Origin: Allostellaceae bacterium
GTDB taxonomy: Bacteria; Pseudomonadota; Alphaproteobacteria; ATCC43930; CGMCC-115725
NCBI GenBank assembly: GCA_025451725.1
Contig: JANWJX010000027.1
Location: 1 to 58,805, forward strand
DNA length: 58,805 bases
Direction of reading: 5' to 3'
In this document: one piece after another, positions 49,005 through 58,630 of the stretch
How positions within the stretch are numbered: the first letter of the stretch is position 1
Layout: each line of letters opens with the position of its first letter
Made by a program: the position numbers and the translations under genes
Notes under the pieces: model-generated
What the model saw: the letters and a program-made list of their open reading frames with translations, nothing else
What the model was told of the DNA's origin: nothing
The model's database searches: none

Positions 49005-50739
49005 GTTTCCGCCCCTCAGGGACGGGCATATCGATCATCAAAGCACGGCGGATTTCGGGCGAATCTTCGTCGATCGGATGAATACCGACGAGTGGCGCCA
49101 TCCGCTCGATGATGTGGCTGACGCCCGGCGCCGCGACCCAACCCGCGGTGGCATAGCCGTAAGAGGACTTGTTGCCGTGCGGCTGGTCGATGGAAATGAT
49201 CACGACATATTGCGGATCGTTGATCGGGAACACGCCGACGAACGACGACAGAAGCTGTTTGCGGGCATAGCCGGCGTTCGCCACTTCTTCGGCCGTGCCA
49301 GTCTTGCCGCCGACCAGATACCCGGGCGCGGCGGCAAACCGGCCGGTGCCGCTGGTGACGACGAGACGCAACAGGCGTCGCATCTCGTCCGAGATTTGCG
49401 GCGACAGCACGCGCTGGCCGGTGGGCTGATCCTCGCCGGCGACCAAGGTCGGTCGATAGAGCAGACCACCGTTGACCACGGCACTGACCGCGCTCGCCAT
49501 CTGCAACGGCGACACCGAGATGCCGTGGCCGAACGCCACCGTCATCAAATTGACTTCGTGCCACGGCGAAGGAATGTGCGGCGCCGCGACCTCGGGCAGC
49601 TCGAACTTAGGTGTGTTGAGCAGGCCCAGCTTGCCGAGAAAATCCTCCTGGCGCGGAATGCCGGCAGCGAGCGCTTCCTTGGCCGAGCCGATGTTGGACG
49701 AATACTGGAACACTTCGGCGACCGACAGCCAGCGGCGCTGCGGGTGATCGTCGTGGATCGTGAAGCGCCCGATATGGATCGGGTTGGTCGCGTCGAACTT
49801 GGTGTCCATGGTGGCGAGGCCGCTCGACAGCAGCATCGCGGTATTAAAGATCTTGAACACCGAGCCCATTTCGTAGACGCCGAAGGTGGCGTGGTTGTAG
49901 AGCTGGTCCGGCGTTGAAGTGCTCAGGTTATTCGGGTCGAAGTCCGGCAGCGACGACAACGCCAGCACCTCGCCGTTGCGCACGTTCATCACGATGCCGA
50001 AGCCGCGCTTGGCGTCGAACGCCGCCATCTGATTGAGAATTTCGCTGCGCAGGATGAACTGAATCCGCGTATCGACCGACAGCCGCACCGGCGACGGGTC
50101 GGACTTGATGCGCTTTTCGAGGCCGGCTTCGATGCCCGCCATGCCCTTGCCGTCGGTGTTCACGAAACCGACGACGTGCGAGAGCAGATTGCCCTTGGGA
50201 TAGACGCGCCGCTCCTCGGTGAGGAATTGCAATCCGTGCTCGCCCAGCGCGTTGACGGCGAGAACCTGGCGCGGCGTCAGATCGTGTTTGACCCAGACGA
50301 AGCTGAGATTGGGTTTGTCGAACGCGTCGATCAGCTTTTCCGCGGTCAGTTCCGGGAAGATCTGCGCCAGTTCGTTGGCGACGCGGCCTTTGTCCGAAAT
50401 TTGTTTCGGGTTGGCATAGAGCGACGGCATGTCGAGCGTGGTCGCGAGCAGCACGCCGTTGCGGTCGACGATGTCGGCGCGGCCCGACGCGACATGCTCG
50501 GCGGCGCCTTTGTTGCGCGCTTCCTTCTTGTCCGGCGATTTCAACTCCATCACGTCGACGAGTTGCCCGGCGATCAGCAGAAAGGCGAGGACGAACAGCG
50601 CGCCGGCCACGACGAGGCGCGTGTGGCAGATCTCGAGCGCGGAGCGGCCCGGCCCGTCGGTCGGCGCCGGCGCGCACAGCACTGGCTTGATGTGGATCGG
50701 CCGGCAGGGATTGTCGTCGTGCTTCGGGGTCTGGCTCAT
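48991..50739 (-). CDS. ftsI: septal transpeptidase FtsI (PBP3)
   Basis: 582 residues: a cytoplasmic tail, one membrane helix near residues 42-62 (LVVAGALFVLAFLLIAGQL), a pedestal domain, then the class B transpeptidase domain. Catalytic motifs are S-x-x-K in GSVFKIFNT (293-296), SSN in YSSNIGSAK, and KTG in VGGKTGTAEE. It cross-links septal peptidoglycan with FtsW. Confidence 0.96.
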   Translation of the reverse strand: MSQTPKHDDNPCRPIHIKPVLCAPAPTDGPGRSALEICHTRLVVAGALFVLAFLLIAGQLVDVMELKSPDKKEARNKGAAEHVASGRADIVDRNGVLLATTLDMPSLYANPKQISDKGRVANELAQIFPELTAEKLIDAFDKPNLSFVWVKHDLTPRQVLAVNALGEHGLQFLTEERRVYPKGNLLSHVVGFVNTDGKGMAGIEAGLEKRIKSDPSPVRLSVDTRIQFILRSEILNQMAAFDAKRGFGIVMNVRNGEVLALSSLPDFDPNNLSTSTPDQLYNHATFGVYEMGSVFKIFNTAMLLSSGLATMDTKFDATNPIHIGRFTIHDDHPQRRWLSVAEVFQYSSNIGSAKEALAAGIPRQEDFLGKLGLLNTPKFELPEVAAPHIPSPWHEVNLMTVAFGHGISVSPLQMASAVSAVVNGGLLYRPTLVAGEDQPTGQRVLSPQISDEMRRLLRLVVTSGTGRFAAAPGYLVGGKTGTAEEVANAGYARKQLLSSFVGVFPINDPQYVVIISIDQPHGNKSSYGYATAGWVAAPGVSHIIERMAPLVGIHPIDEDSPEIRRALMIDMPVPEGRKLAAE

Positions 50740-51101
50740 GGCTTGGCCTTGAACGAGACTTCGGCGACCTGCGCGCCGCTACTGGCAATCGGCGTTGTGG
50801 GCGCCGGCGAAGACGGTGCCGCGTCCTCGCGCAGCGGCGGCTGGTCGAGCGAGCCGAGGACATAGGTACGGATCGGCGCGAGTTGCAGCACGTGTTTGCT
50901 CAGCGCGTCGAGCCGCGCCGGCTGGTTCAGCATCGCCCATTCAATGTTGAGCGTGCGGATCTCGCTGCGGTCGTCGGCGATCTGCCGGTTGGCGGCGGCG
51001 AGCTGATTGTCGAGCCGGCCGACTTCAGCCTTCACCTGGAACATGGCGTATCCGGACAGGGCCACCAGCATCACCCAGATCAATGTGCTCACGCGCATCA
51101 T
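50736..51101 (-). CDS. ftsL: cell division protein FtsL
   Basis: 121 residues with a single N-terminal membrane helix ([19 protein letters not shown]), then a heptad-like coiled coil ([20 protein letters not shown]) and a Pro/Ser-rich tail. Weakly conserved in sequence, but size, topology and its place between rsmH and ftsI fit FtsL. Confidence 0.88.
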   Translation of the reverse strand: MMRVSTLIWVMLVALSGYAMFQVKAEVGRLDNQLAAANRQIADDRSEIRTLNIEWAMLNQPARLDALSKHVLQLAPIRTYVLGSLDQPPLREDAAPSSPAPTTPIASSGAQVAEVSFKAKP

Positions 51102-52042
51102 GCGGCTTCTCCCCAGGAAGGGGCAGCGGTGCGCTCGGCGGCGCGAAGCCGGGCCGAGCGGGCGCGCGGGTTGCGGAAAATCTCGTCCTCGCCGGGCCGC
51201 ACCGGACGCCGAGTAAGAAGGCGAAAGCTCGGGTCGCGATGCGGTCCGGCGGGACGGTGACGCGACACAGCGGGAGGCGTGCTGCGCGCGCCGAGAAAAC
51301 TTTTGACCTGACGGTCTTCGAGCGAATGAAACGCAATCACCACTAGCCTGCCGCCCGGCGCCAGCAAACGCTCGGCGGCCGCGAGGGCGCGGTCGAGCTC
51401 GCCCAGCTCGTCGTTCACTTCCATGCGCAGGGCTTGGAAGGTGCGGGTGGCGGGGTCGATGCCCGGCCCGTGCTGCGGCACGGTCTTGCGCACCACCGCC
51501 GCGAGTTCGGCAGTGCGATGCAGCGGCCGCGCCGCGACGATGGCGCGCGCGACGCGGCGGGCGTGACGTTCCTCGCCATAGCGATGGATTATGTCGGCGA
51601 GTTCGCGCTCGGAGAGATTGTTGACCAGGTCCTCGGCGCGCGCGCCGTCCGCGCCCATGCGCATGTCGAGCGGGCCGTCGAAACGGAACGAAAAGCCGCG
51701 CTCCGCCCGGTCGATTTGCATCGAGGAAACGCCAAGATCGAGCGCGATGCCGTCCACCGCGCTGATGCCGCGCGACGCCAGCAATTCGTCCATTGCGCCG
51801 AAGCGGCCTTCGACGAGTGTGAGGCGGCCGCGACTGTGCTCAGCCAACGCGGTGCCGGCAGCGATCGCCGACGGGTCGCGGTCGATGGCGATGACGCGGC
51901 ACGACGCGGCGGCGAGGATCGCCTCGCTCAAACCGCCGCCGCCAAACGTGCCATCGACATAGGTTGCGCCGGCGCGCGGCGCGAGCAGCGTCACGGTGGT
52001 GGCCAGCAGGACGGTTTCGTGACCGTTCTGTGGTCCGCTCAT
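51098..52042 (-). CDS. rsmH: 16S rRNA (cytosine1402-N4)-methyltransferase
   Basis: 314 residues. SAM-binding motif [16 protein letters not shown] near residue 28, followed by [23 protein letters not shown] and [13 protein letters not shown]. It methylates 16S rRNA near the P site. Starts in an ATGA overlap with mraZ. Confidence 0.96.
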   Translation of the reverse strand: MSGPQNGHETVLLATTVTLLAPRAGATYVDGTFGGGGLSEAILAAASCRVIAIDRDPSAIAAGTALAEHSRGRLTLVEGRFGAMDELLASRGISAVDGIALDLGVSSMQIDRAERGFSFRFDGPLDMRMGADGARAEDLVNNLSERELADIIHRYGEERHARRVARAIVAARPLHRTAELAAVVRKTVPQHGPGIDPATRTFQALRMEVNDELGELDRALAAAERLLAPGGRLVVIAFHSLEDRQVKSFLGARSTPPAVSRHRPAGPHRDPSFRLLTRRPVRPGEDEIFRNPRARSARLRAAERTAAPSWGEAA

Positions 52043-52506
52043 GACGCGGCTCCGGTAGCGCGGTTGAGTGGCGGCACGGTCAGGTTCCGCTCGCGGATGC
52101 GCGCCTGCTGCTGGGCGAGATGCTCGGCGTAACGGCCGGGTTCCCAAATCTCGAACTTGTGGCCGGTGCCGACGAAGATCGCGGTTTCGCCGAGTCCGGC
52201 ATGAGCGGTCAGCGCCTCGGGCAGGATGATGCGCCCTTCGCTGTCGGTCCCGACCTGGCTGACCTGGCTGAACAGCGCCTGGAGTGCATCGCGATCCGCG
52301 TCATATTCGGGCAGTTGGTTCAGGCGCGTTGCGTAATCCTCGAGCCAGTCCGTGCCGCTGCCTTCGATCGCGGGGTGCTTGGGGTGCGGGTACACCAGCA
52401 CGACGTCCGAGCCCTTCGCGGCCAAAATCTGGCGATACGGCGCCGGGACCGACACGCGGCCCTTGCGGTCGATCTTGTTGGTGAAATTTGATACGAAAAG
52501 AGCCAC
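52039..52506 (-). CDS. mraZ: transcriptional regulator MraZ
   Basis: 155 residues with two AbrB-like SpoVT folds; [19 protein letters not shown] and [18 protein letters not shown] are the two conserved blocks. MraZ binds upstream of its own operon and represses it. The start is GTG at 52506, set by alignment ([15 protein letters not shown]) and by AGGGCGAG upstream. The open frame runs on to 52623 through the control region, but that part is not conserved. Confidence 0.92.
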   Translation of the reverse strand: MALFVSNFTNKIDRKGRVSVPAPYRQILAAKGSDVVLVYPHPKHPAIEGSGTDWLEDYATRLNQLPEYDADRDALQALFSQVSQVGTDSEGRIILPEALTAHAGLGETAIFVGTGHKFEIWEPGRYAEHLAQQQARIRERNLTVPPLNRATGAAS

Positions 52507-52602
52507 TGCTCGCCCTGACCCCGCACCGGCTTGCCTGTCGCAACCTTCGGGGTGCCGCGCGCGCATTGACCGAATCGCGGCGCCTCGGCGATTGAGACTG
52601 CC

Positions 52603-52627
52603 TGGGATATCATGGGAAATCATGGGC
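52603..52627 (+). promoter_or_regulatory. candidate MraZ operator: three TGGG boxes
   Basis: TGGGA at 52603-52607, TGGGA at 52613-52617 and TGGGC at 52623-52627 are spaced by exactly five bases, giving a 10-bp period. Characterised MraZ operators consist of TGGGN repeats with 5-base spacers. Here the boxes are on the strand opposite to mraZ, about 100-120 bases before its start. The AT-rich stretch 52660-52740 may hold the promoter. Confidence 0.6.
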
Positions 52628-52713
52628 GGTCAAATTGAATCCAGCCCAAAAACCGAGTTTCTCTCGGAATTATCGATACTTATAGCACGATTTTCAGAAC
52701 AAAACACGAATTG

Positions 52714-53970
52714 TTAAGGCATTTTCTTAAGTTCTTGTTGTGTTCTTATTGGGATGGAATGGTCAAGCGGGCGGCGATCGACGACCAGTTTCCGGCCCGC
52801 GCCCAGTCCGGCCACCATGCCGACCCCGGCCATCAGGGCGAACAAGACCGCCACCCCCGCCCAGCCGCCGGTGATCTGATGGACCAGCCCGACCGCGAAC
52901 GGGCCGGCGAGGCCGCCGGCGATATAGCAGACCGTGTTGGCCATGCCGGAGAGGCGGGCTGCGGTTTGGGCGCTCCCGGCGCGCAGCCCGATCAGCGCCA
53001 GCGCCAGGCCGAATGCACCGCCCTGGCCGATACCGCACAGGATCGACCAGATAAAGGCGCTGCCGAGCGGCGCGAAAATCCAGCCGAACAGGCCGAGGCA
53101 CGACATCGCGGCGGTGATCACGGCTAAGACGCGCTGATCGCCGCGCCGCGCGCCCCATAGCGGGACGAAAAAGCCGCTAAGGGCCTGAATGCCGAAACAC
53201 AGCGCCATCTGCTCGGCGCTGCCGTCGACGCTCATGCCGCGGTCCTGCAGCAGTTTCGGACCCCAGGCGAACATCGAATAAGCAAGCGAGGTCAGAGCGG
53301 TGATGAACAGCGTGACCTGCCAGGCGAGGGCGTTGCGCCAGAGATCGTGCCGCAGGCCGGCCTGGCGCCGGTCGGTGGGTCGGCGGCGCGCCAGTTGTGG
53401 CAGCCAGATCACGGCCGCGATCGCGGCCGGCAGCGCCCACAGCACGAGGCCGGCGCGCCAGTCGCCATGCACCGCGCGTTCGAACGGCGGCGTCGCCAGC
53501 GCGGCGCTGGCGGCCCCGACGCAGAGAGCACTGGTGTATAGCCCGGTCAGGGCGCCGATGCGCGTCGGGAAATCCTGCTTGATGACAGCGGGCAGCAGCA
53601 CGTTGACCATGCCGATGGCAAGACCGGCGACAGCCATGCCGAGCAACAGCAAATCGATGCCGCCGAGCCCGCGGATCGCGGTGCCGATTGTCAGCGCGCC
53701 GAGACTCATGAGGATCACGCGCTCGGTGCCGAAACGATGGGCAAGGCCGGGCGTCACCGGCCCGACAATGCCGAAACAGATCACCGGCGCGGTGGTCAGA
53801 ATGCCCGCGACGATGGGGCCGGTGTCGAGCGCGCGCAATATCTCGGCGAGGATCGGGCCGACGCCGCTGACGGCGGGCCGCAGATTGAACCCGATGACCG
53901 CGATCGCGGCGGCGGTCCAGGCGGCCGTGGCGAAACGCGCCCCGGTCTTCGCTTCGGCGAGCTTGGTCAT
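52714..53970 (-). CDS. MFS transporter, CynX/NimT-like
   Basis: 418 residues with about 12 membrane helices. The N-terminal GFNLRPAVSGVGPILAEI resembles the cyanate transporter CynX family, and the middle loop is LARRRPTDRRQAGLRHD. The substrate is unknown. The ATG at 53970 is chosen because the frame upstream runs into the RNase P RNA gene. It lies 27 bases after rnpB on the same strand, with no clear terminator between. Confidence 0.85.
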   Translation of the reverse strand: MTKLAEAKTGARFATAAWTAAAIAVIGFNLRPAVSGVGPILAEILRALDTGPIVAGILTTAPVICFGIVGPVTPGLAHRFGTERVILMSLGALTIGTAIRGLGGIDLLLLGMAVAGLAIGMVNVLLPAVIKQDFPTRIGALTGLYTSALCVGAASAALATPPFERAVHGDWRAGLVLWALPAAIAAVIWLPQLARRRPTDRRQAGLRHDLWRNALAWQVTLFITALTSLAYSMFAWGPKLLQDRGMSVDGSAEQMALCFGIQALSGFFVPLWGARRGDQRVLAVITAAMSCLGLFGWIFAPLGSAFIWSILCGIGQGGAFGLALALIGLRAGSAQTAARLSGMANTVCYIAGGLAGPFAVGLVHQITGGWAGVAVLFALMAGVGMVAGLGAGRKLVVDRRPLDHSIPIRTQQELKKMP

Positions 53971-53997
53971 GTAATGGAACACCTGTTGGAAATGATT

Positions 53998-54390
53998 GCC
54001 AGATGGCCTGTAAGCCGGGTTCTGTCCCCGCCTTGCGGCGGGGGATGGCCATTCCTCTGGGACGCTTGTCGCCAAGCGCCTCGCGCGACCGACCCGGATG
54101 GCGATGCGGAAACGCACCCGGCCTCGCCTTGCGGCAGGCCGGCCATCCCTACTTGGTCTTGCTCCCGGTGGGGTTTGCCCTGCCGCCGCCGTTGCCGGAA
54201 GCGCGGTGCGCTCTTACCGCACCATTTCACCCTTGCCTCGCCGCCCGAAGGCTTCGATAGGCGGTATGTTTCTGTGGCACTTTCCCTGGGGTCGCCCCCG
54301 CCGGCCGTTAGCCGGCACCGTGTTTCCATGGAGCCCGGACTTTCCTCGCTTCGCCTGTGACGCCGAAGCGCGGCCATCCGGCCATCTGGC
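53998..54390 (-). ncRNA. rnpB: RNase P RNA, bacterial type A
   Basis: About 393 bases. Terminal helix P1 is GCCAGATGGCC at the 5' end pairing with GGCCATCTGGC at the 3' end. Conserved blocks in order on the minus strand: GAGGAAAGTCCGGGCTCCAT, GGGAAAGTGCCACAGAAACA, AATGGTGCGGTAAGAGCGCA, CGGGAGCAAGACCAAGTAGG, and ACAGAACCCGGCTTAC near the end. It is the catalytic RNA that matures tRNA 5' ends, with RnpA encoded elsewhere. Confidence 0.97.
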
Positions 54391-54395
54391 AGCGG

Positions 54396-54426
54396 TATAT
54401 AAGGGTGTGCTGCGGCCGCCTGTCAA
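54396..54426 (-). promoter_or_regulatory. rnpB: rnpB promoter
   Basis: On the minus strand TTGACA (54426-54421) is a perfect -35, followed after 18-19 bases by TTATAT/TATATA (54402-54396). The predicted first base falls at about 54390, exactly where helix P1 begins. The -35 overlaps the stop codon of the upstream amidase gene. Confidence 0.75.
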
Positions 54427-55127
54427 ACCGATGCCGCGACGGCGGCGATCCGCCGCCGCGTTTCATCGTCGGCCAGGCCGTCGCAATTTTCCGGACGGAA
54501 ATGTCGCTGGAATGCGATCAGCACCTGAACCGTGCGCTCGTCGAGCGTGCCGGTCGCCGGCAGATCGTAGCCAACGGCGGCAAGCGCCCCCTGAATCTGC
54601 GTCACGGTTTCAGGCGGCGCCATGGCCCGAGCGAAGTCGGGCCACAGACCGATACCGGCGCCGGCGAGGCGCTGCCACGGGAACAGCTCGCCCGGGTCCT
54701 GCTTGCGGTGCGGCGCGACGTCGGAATGGCCGAGCACGAAGCGGGCCGGAACGTGCCAGCGGGCAATGATCTCCCGCGAAAGTTCCTCGACCGCGCGGAT
54801 CTGCGCCTCGGGGAACGGCCGATAGCCGAATTCGTGGCCAGGATTGACGATCTCGATGCCGATGGAACAGGCGTTGATGTCGCGCCGCCCGGCCCATCCG
54901 CTGTCGCCGGCATGCCAGGCGCGGCGTTCCTCCGGAACCAGCCGCCAAACCGCACCGCCTTCCTCGACCACATAGTGCGAACTGACCCGCGCCACCGGGT
55001 CGCACAGCCGGTCGATCGCGGCCTGGGCGCTTGTCATGCCGGTGTAATGCATGATGAGCATGTCGGGCGCGCCGAAGCGCCGCTCGTCATGGTTGGGCGA
55101 CGGCCGATCACGCGGTGAAATCGGCAT
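54423..55127 (-). CDS. N-acetylmuramoyl-L-alanine amidase (AmiD-like)
   Basis: 234 residues. Amidase_2 domain with zinc ligands in MLIMHYTGM near residue 24 and GHSDVAPHRKQDPGELFPW near residue 138, plus the family stretch CSIGIEIVNPGHEFGYR. A C-terminal peptidoglycan-binding domain follows (IQGALAAVGYDLPATGTLD). It would cut stem peptides from glycan, probably in the periplasm. I see no signal peptide from the ATG at 55127; the open frame extends to 55244 without one either. Cytoplasmic recycling (AmpD-like) is possible. Confidence 0.87.
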   Translation of the reverse strand: MPISPRDRPSPNHDERRFGAPDMLIMHYTGMTSAQAAIDRLCDPVARVSSHYVVEEGGAVWRLVPEERRAWHAGDSGWAGRRDINACSIGIEIVNPGHEFGYRPFPEAQIRAVEELSREIIARWHVPARFVLGHSDVAPHRKQDPGELFPWQRLAGAGIGLWPDFARAMAPPETVTQIQGALAAVGYDLPATGTLDERTVQVLIAFQRHFRPENCDGLADDETRRRIAAVAASV

Positions 55128-55212
55128 GGCGTCGCTGAATCGTGATGGGGGAACGAGTTGCGTGTTGTATATTCCGATATCTGGCTGTCGCGAGCGATAC
55201 AGGGAGGGGTCG

Positions 55213-55731
55213 ATGGCAAATCGCGTGGTGCATTTTGAGATCATTCATCCGGAAGCAGCGCAAATTCAGAAATTCTTCGCCGATGTGTTCGATTGGGCGA
55301 TCAACACCGCCAACCCGATGAATTACGGCATGGTCGATACCGGCGCCAAGGATTACGGCATCCAGGGCGGCATCGCCGCGCCGGGTCCGTTCGGCGACGG
55401 CCACATCACGTTTTATGTCGAGGTCGACGACGTCGACGCCGCGCTGGCGAAGGCGGTCGCGGCCGGCGGCACGGTCGCGATGCCGAAAATCAATATCGGC
55501 GGCGCGCCGGGACAGGAGACCATTCTTGCGCAATTCACCGATCCGCTCGGCAACCGCTATGGGCTGAGTCAGCGCCATGCCCAGCCGGCGCCAGCCGCCG
55601 CGGCGCGCCCGGCGCGCAAGGCCGCGAAAAAGGCGAAGGCAAAACCGAAGGCCAAGGCGAAAGCCAAGCCGAAGGCGAAGGCGAAGCCGAAAACAAAAGC
55701 GAAGGCGAAGGCGAAGAAGCGGCGGCGCTAA
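55213..55731 (+). CDS. VOC-family protein with lysine/alanine-rich tail
   Basis: 172 residues. Residues 1-120 are a glyoxalase/bleomycin-resistance (VOC) domain, seen in VHFEIIHPEAAQIQKFFADV, ITFYVEVDDVDAALAKAVAA and FTDPLGNRYGLSQRH. The last 40 residues are almost only Lys, Ala and Pro and end in KKRRR, like a histone H1 tail, which suggests nucleic-acid or polyanion binding. ATG at 55213 follows GGGAGGGGTCG. The gene is divergent from the amidase gene. Confidence 0.8.
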   Translation: MANRVVHFEIIHPEAAQIQKFFADVFDWAINTANPMNYGMVDTGAKDYGIQGGIAAPGPFGDGHITFYVEVDDVDAALAKAVAAGGTVAMPKINIGGAPGQETILAQFTDPLGNRYGLSQRHAQPAPAAAARPARKAAKKAKAKPKAKAKAKPKAKAKPKTKAKAKAKKRRR

Positions 55732-55742
55732 AGCCGCCACGG

Positions 55743-56075
55743 TCACCCATAGACCTGGCGCAGATGGCTGCCGGGGCGGCGGGTCTTTTTCTTGCGCTTG
55801 CGCGAGGCGAGCAAGAACAAGATGCCGAGCACGCCCGACGAAACGAAGGCGGGCGCGGCGAGGATCGTGGTCGCGACCGGGTCCCACACGATGGAAAGAT
55901 TCTCGGACGACCACTCCTGCACCGACTGATAGCTATCGGGCGCGAGGCTCAACCATAGTTGGTCGCCTGAGAGGGTTTGGAGATATCCGCTATCGTACCA
56001 GTCGAGCGCATCGCGCAGGAACGTGATCGCGGCGACGATCAGCAGCAGAAACCCGAGCAGCTTTCCGATATTCAT
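55743..56075 (-). CDS. small membrane protein of unknown function
   Basis: 110 residues with two hydrophobic helices, GKLLGFLLLIVAAITFL at the N-terminus and APAFVSSGVLGILFLLA near residue 80, then a basic tail (SRKRKKKTRRPGSH). The 45 residues between are polar and probably periplasmic. I recognise no family. It lies 60 bases after lepA on the same strand and could be in its transcript. Confidence 0.6.
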   Translation of the reverse strand: MNIGKLLGFLLLIVAAITFLRDALDWYDSGYLQTLSGDQLWLSLAPDSYQSVQEWSSENLSIVWDPVATTILAAPAFVSSGVLGILFLLASRKRKKKTRRPGSHLRQVYG

Positions 56076-56135
56076 TACCGAACTCCGCGCCCGAAACCTT
56101 AGTGCCGCCGGGCGGCGCAGGGCAAATGTTAATCG

Positions 56136-57934
<1,799 letters not shown>

Positions 57935-57938
<4 letters not shown>

Positions 57939-58105
57939 GGGGGTGTGGGCGGAACATAGGGTGCGTTGCGCGACGAGGCAATCGCGCGCGCCCAAGGCTC
58001 GCATCGGCGATTGGATTGGCTTTCCGATTGGTTTTTTCCGGACGCATTGTTGATCCGCCGCGAAAAATTGGGTTCGTTTTGTAATTTTAATGTTCCGGCC
58101 GCCAT
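57935..58105 (-). CDS. candidate 56-residue leader ORF upstream of lepA
   Basis: Starts at ATG 58105, roughly 40 bases after the predicted transcription start, and ends CCA-TGA so that its stop overlaps the lepA ATG as ATGA. The peptide ([20 protein letters not shown] at its start) is hydrophilic and unlike any domain I know. GGGGGCG precedes the start. Either a translation-coupling leader or chance coding within a dispersed repeat: the segment encoding [14 protein letters not shown] looks like repeated intergenic DNA. Confidence 0.4.
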
Positions 58106-58153
58106 GCCGTTCGCCCCCGTCCCGATCTCCTTTCCGACGCCGCCGCGCACCCG

Positions 58154-58182
58154 AATATACGCATTACGCGGTCGTTTGTCAA
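58154..58182 (-). promoter_or_regulatory. sigma-70 promoter reading toward lepA
   Basis: Minus strand TTGACA (58182-58177), a 17-base spacer, and TATATT (58159-58154). Both hexamers are at or near consensus. The start point should be near 58147, giving lepA a leader of about 209 bases. Confidence 0.7.
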
Positions 58183-58197
58183 GATCCGCTGGTCGCC

Positions 58198-58221
58198 GCC
58201 AATATTGGGCAGAATATTGGC
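58198..58221. promoter_or_regulatory. perfect inverted repeat upstream of the lepA promoter
   Basis: GCCAATATT-GGGCAG-AATATTGGC: two 9-base arms, 6-base spacer, starting 15 bases beyond the -35. Size and position fit a dimeric regulator site, but the regulator is unknown. Confidence 0.5.
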
Positions 58222-58268
58222 ATTTTTTGGCTTTTTGGAATGATTTTTTGGCTTTTTCCTCGCTTTTT
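58222..58268. other. phased A/T tracts (probable curved DNA)
   Basis: Five T-runs of 5-6 bases centred near 58225, 58234, 58246, 58255 and 58266, about one helical turn apart on average. ATTTTTTGGCTTTTT occurs twice, at 58222-58236 and 58243-58257, 21 bases apart. On the lepA strand these are A-tracts directly upstream of the inverted repeat and promoter. Confidence 0.6.
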
Positions 58269-58379
58269 GCGTAGTGAATTTGGCGGAAATCTGCTCCTCC
58301 TCGAAGCCGCCGGTCACAAGCCGCCGGAATGCGACTTTTCATGACCGCCACGACGCGTCGTGCTGTAGACCCGTAAGAA

Positions 58380-58491
58380 ATGGTGACGCTTCATATCGAT
58401 CCGGACGTCGCGGCGGTTCCGAAAATCCGGCCGGGGCTATCAAACCCGTATCAATGCGGCGCTCCGTGCGTTCGTCGAGGCGCAAAGGTAA
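58380..58491 (+). pseudogene. BrnA-type antitoxin remnant, frameshifted
   Basis: From ATG 58380 one frame reads MVTLHIDPDVAA; from 58417 another frame reads FRKSGRGYQTRINAALRAFV, then EAQR and TAA at 58489-58491. Joined, they match the C-terminal DNA-binding half of BrnA-family antitoxins, where a W codon is expected at the break; two bases seem to be missing near 58415. The N-terminal half and a BrnT toxin are absent. The DNA next to it (58270-58379) shows no other coding trace. Confidence 0.65.
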
Positions 58492-58516
58492 GTTTGTCTT
58501 GAGGTTCCAATGCGCG

Positions 58517-58544
58517 TTGAGATTCAAATTGCAATTTCTACACT
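58517..58544 (+). promoter_or_regulatory. candidate promoter of the SDR gene with a palindrome
   Basis: TTGAGA (58517-58522) and TACACT (58539-58544) with a 16-base spacer. The spacer contains the perfect 12-base palindrome AAATTGCAATTT (58526-58537), a possible repressor site. It lies 87 bases before the GTG of the last gene. Confidence 0.35.
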
Positions 58545-58630
58545 TTACCAATCGACAGAACGAATTTGCTCGGAACGACGCCGACAAACTTTTTGGTGAC
58601 TGATGAACCTATCGGATGTGGGGGAAAGTC

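Noticed and set aside
52507-52623. Longer MraZ starting at 52623
   Set aside because: The extra 39 residues are not MraZ-like and would be encoded by the operator region; GTG 52506 matches the family start.
53998-54390. Plus-strand coding frames across this interval
   Set aside because: The stretch matches conserved RNase P RNA blocks and closing helix; the frames are incidental.
58201-58380. CRISPR-like or tandem repeat array
   Set aside because: Only two 15-base copies and T-runs are present, with no spacer-repeat structure; A-tract phasing explains them better.
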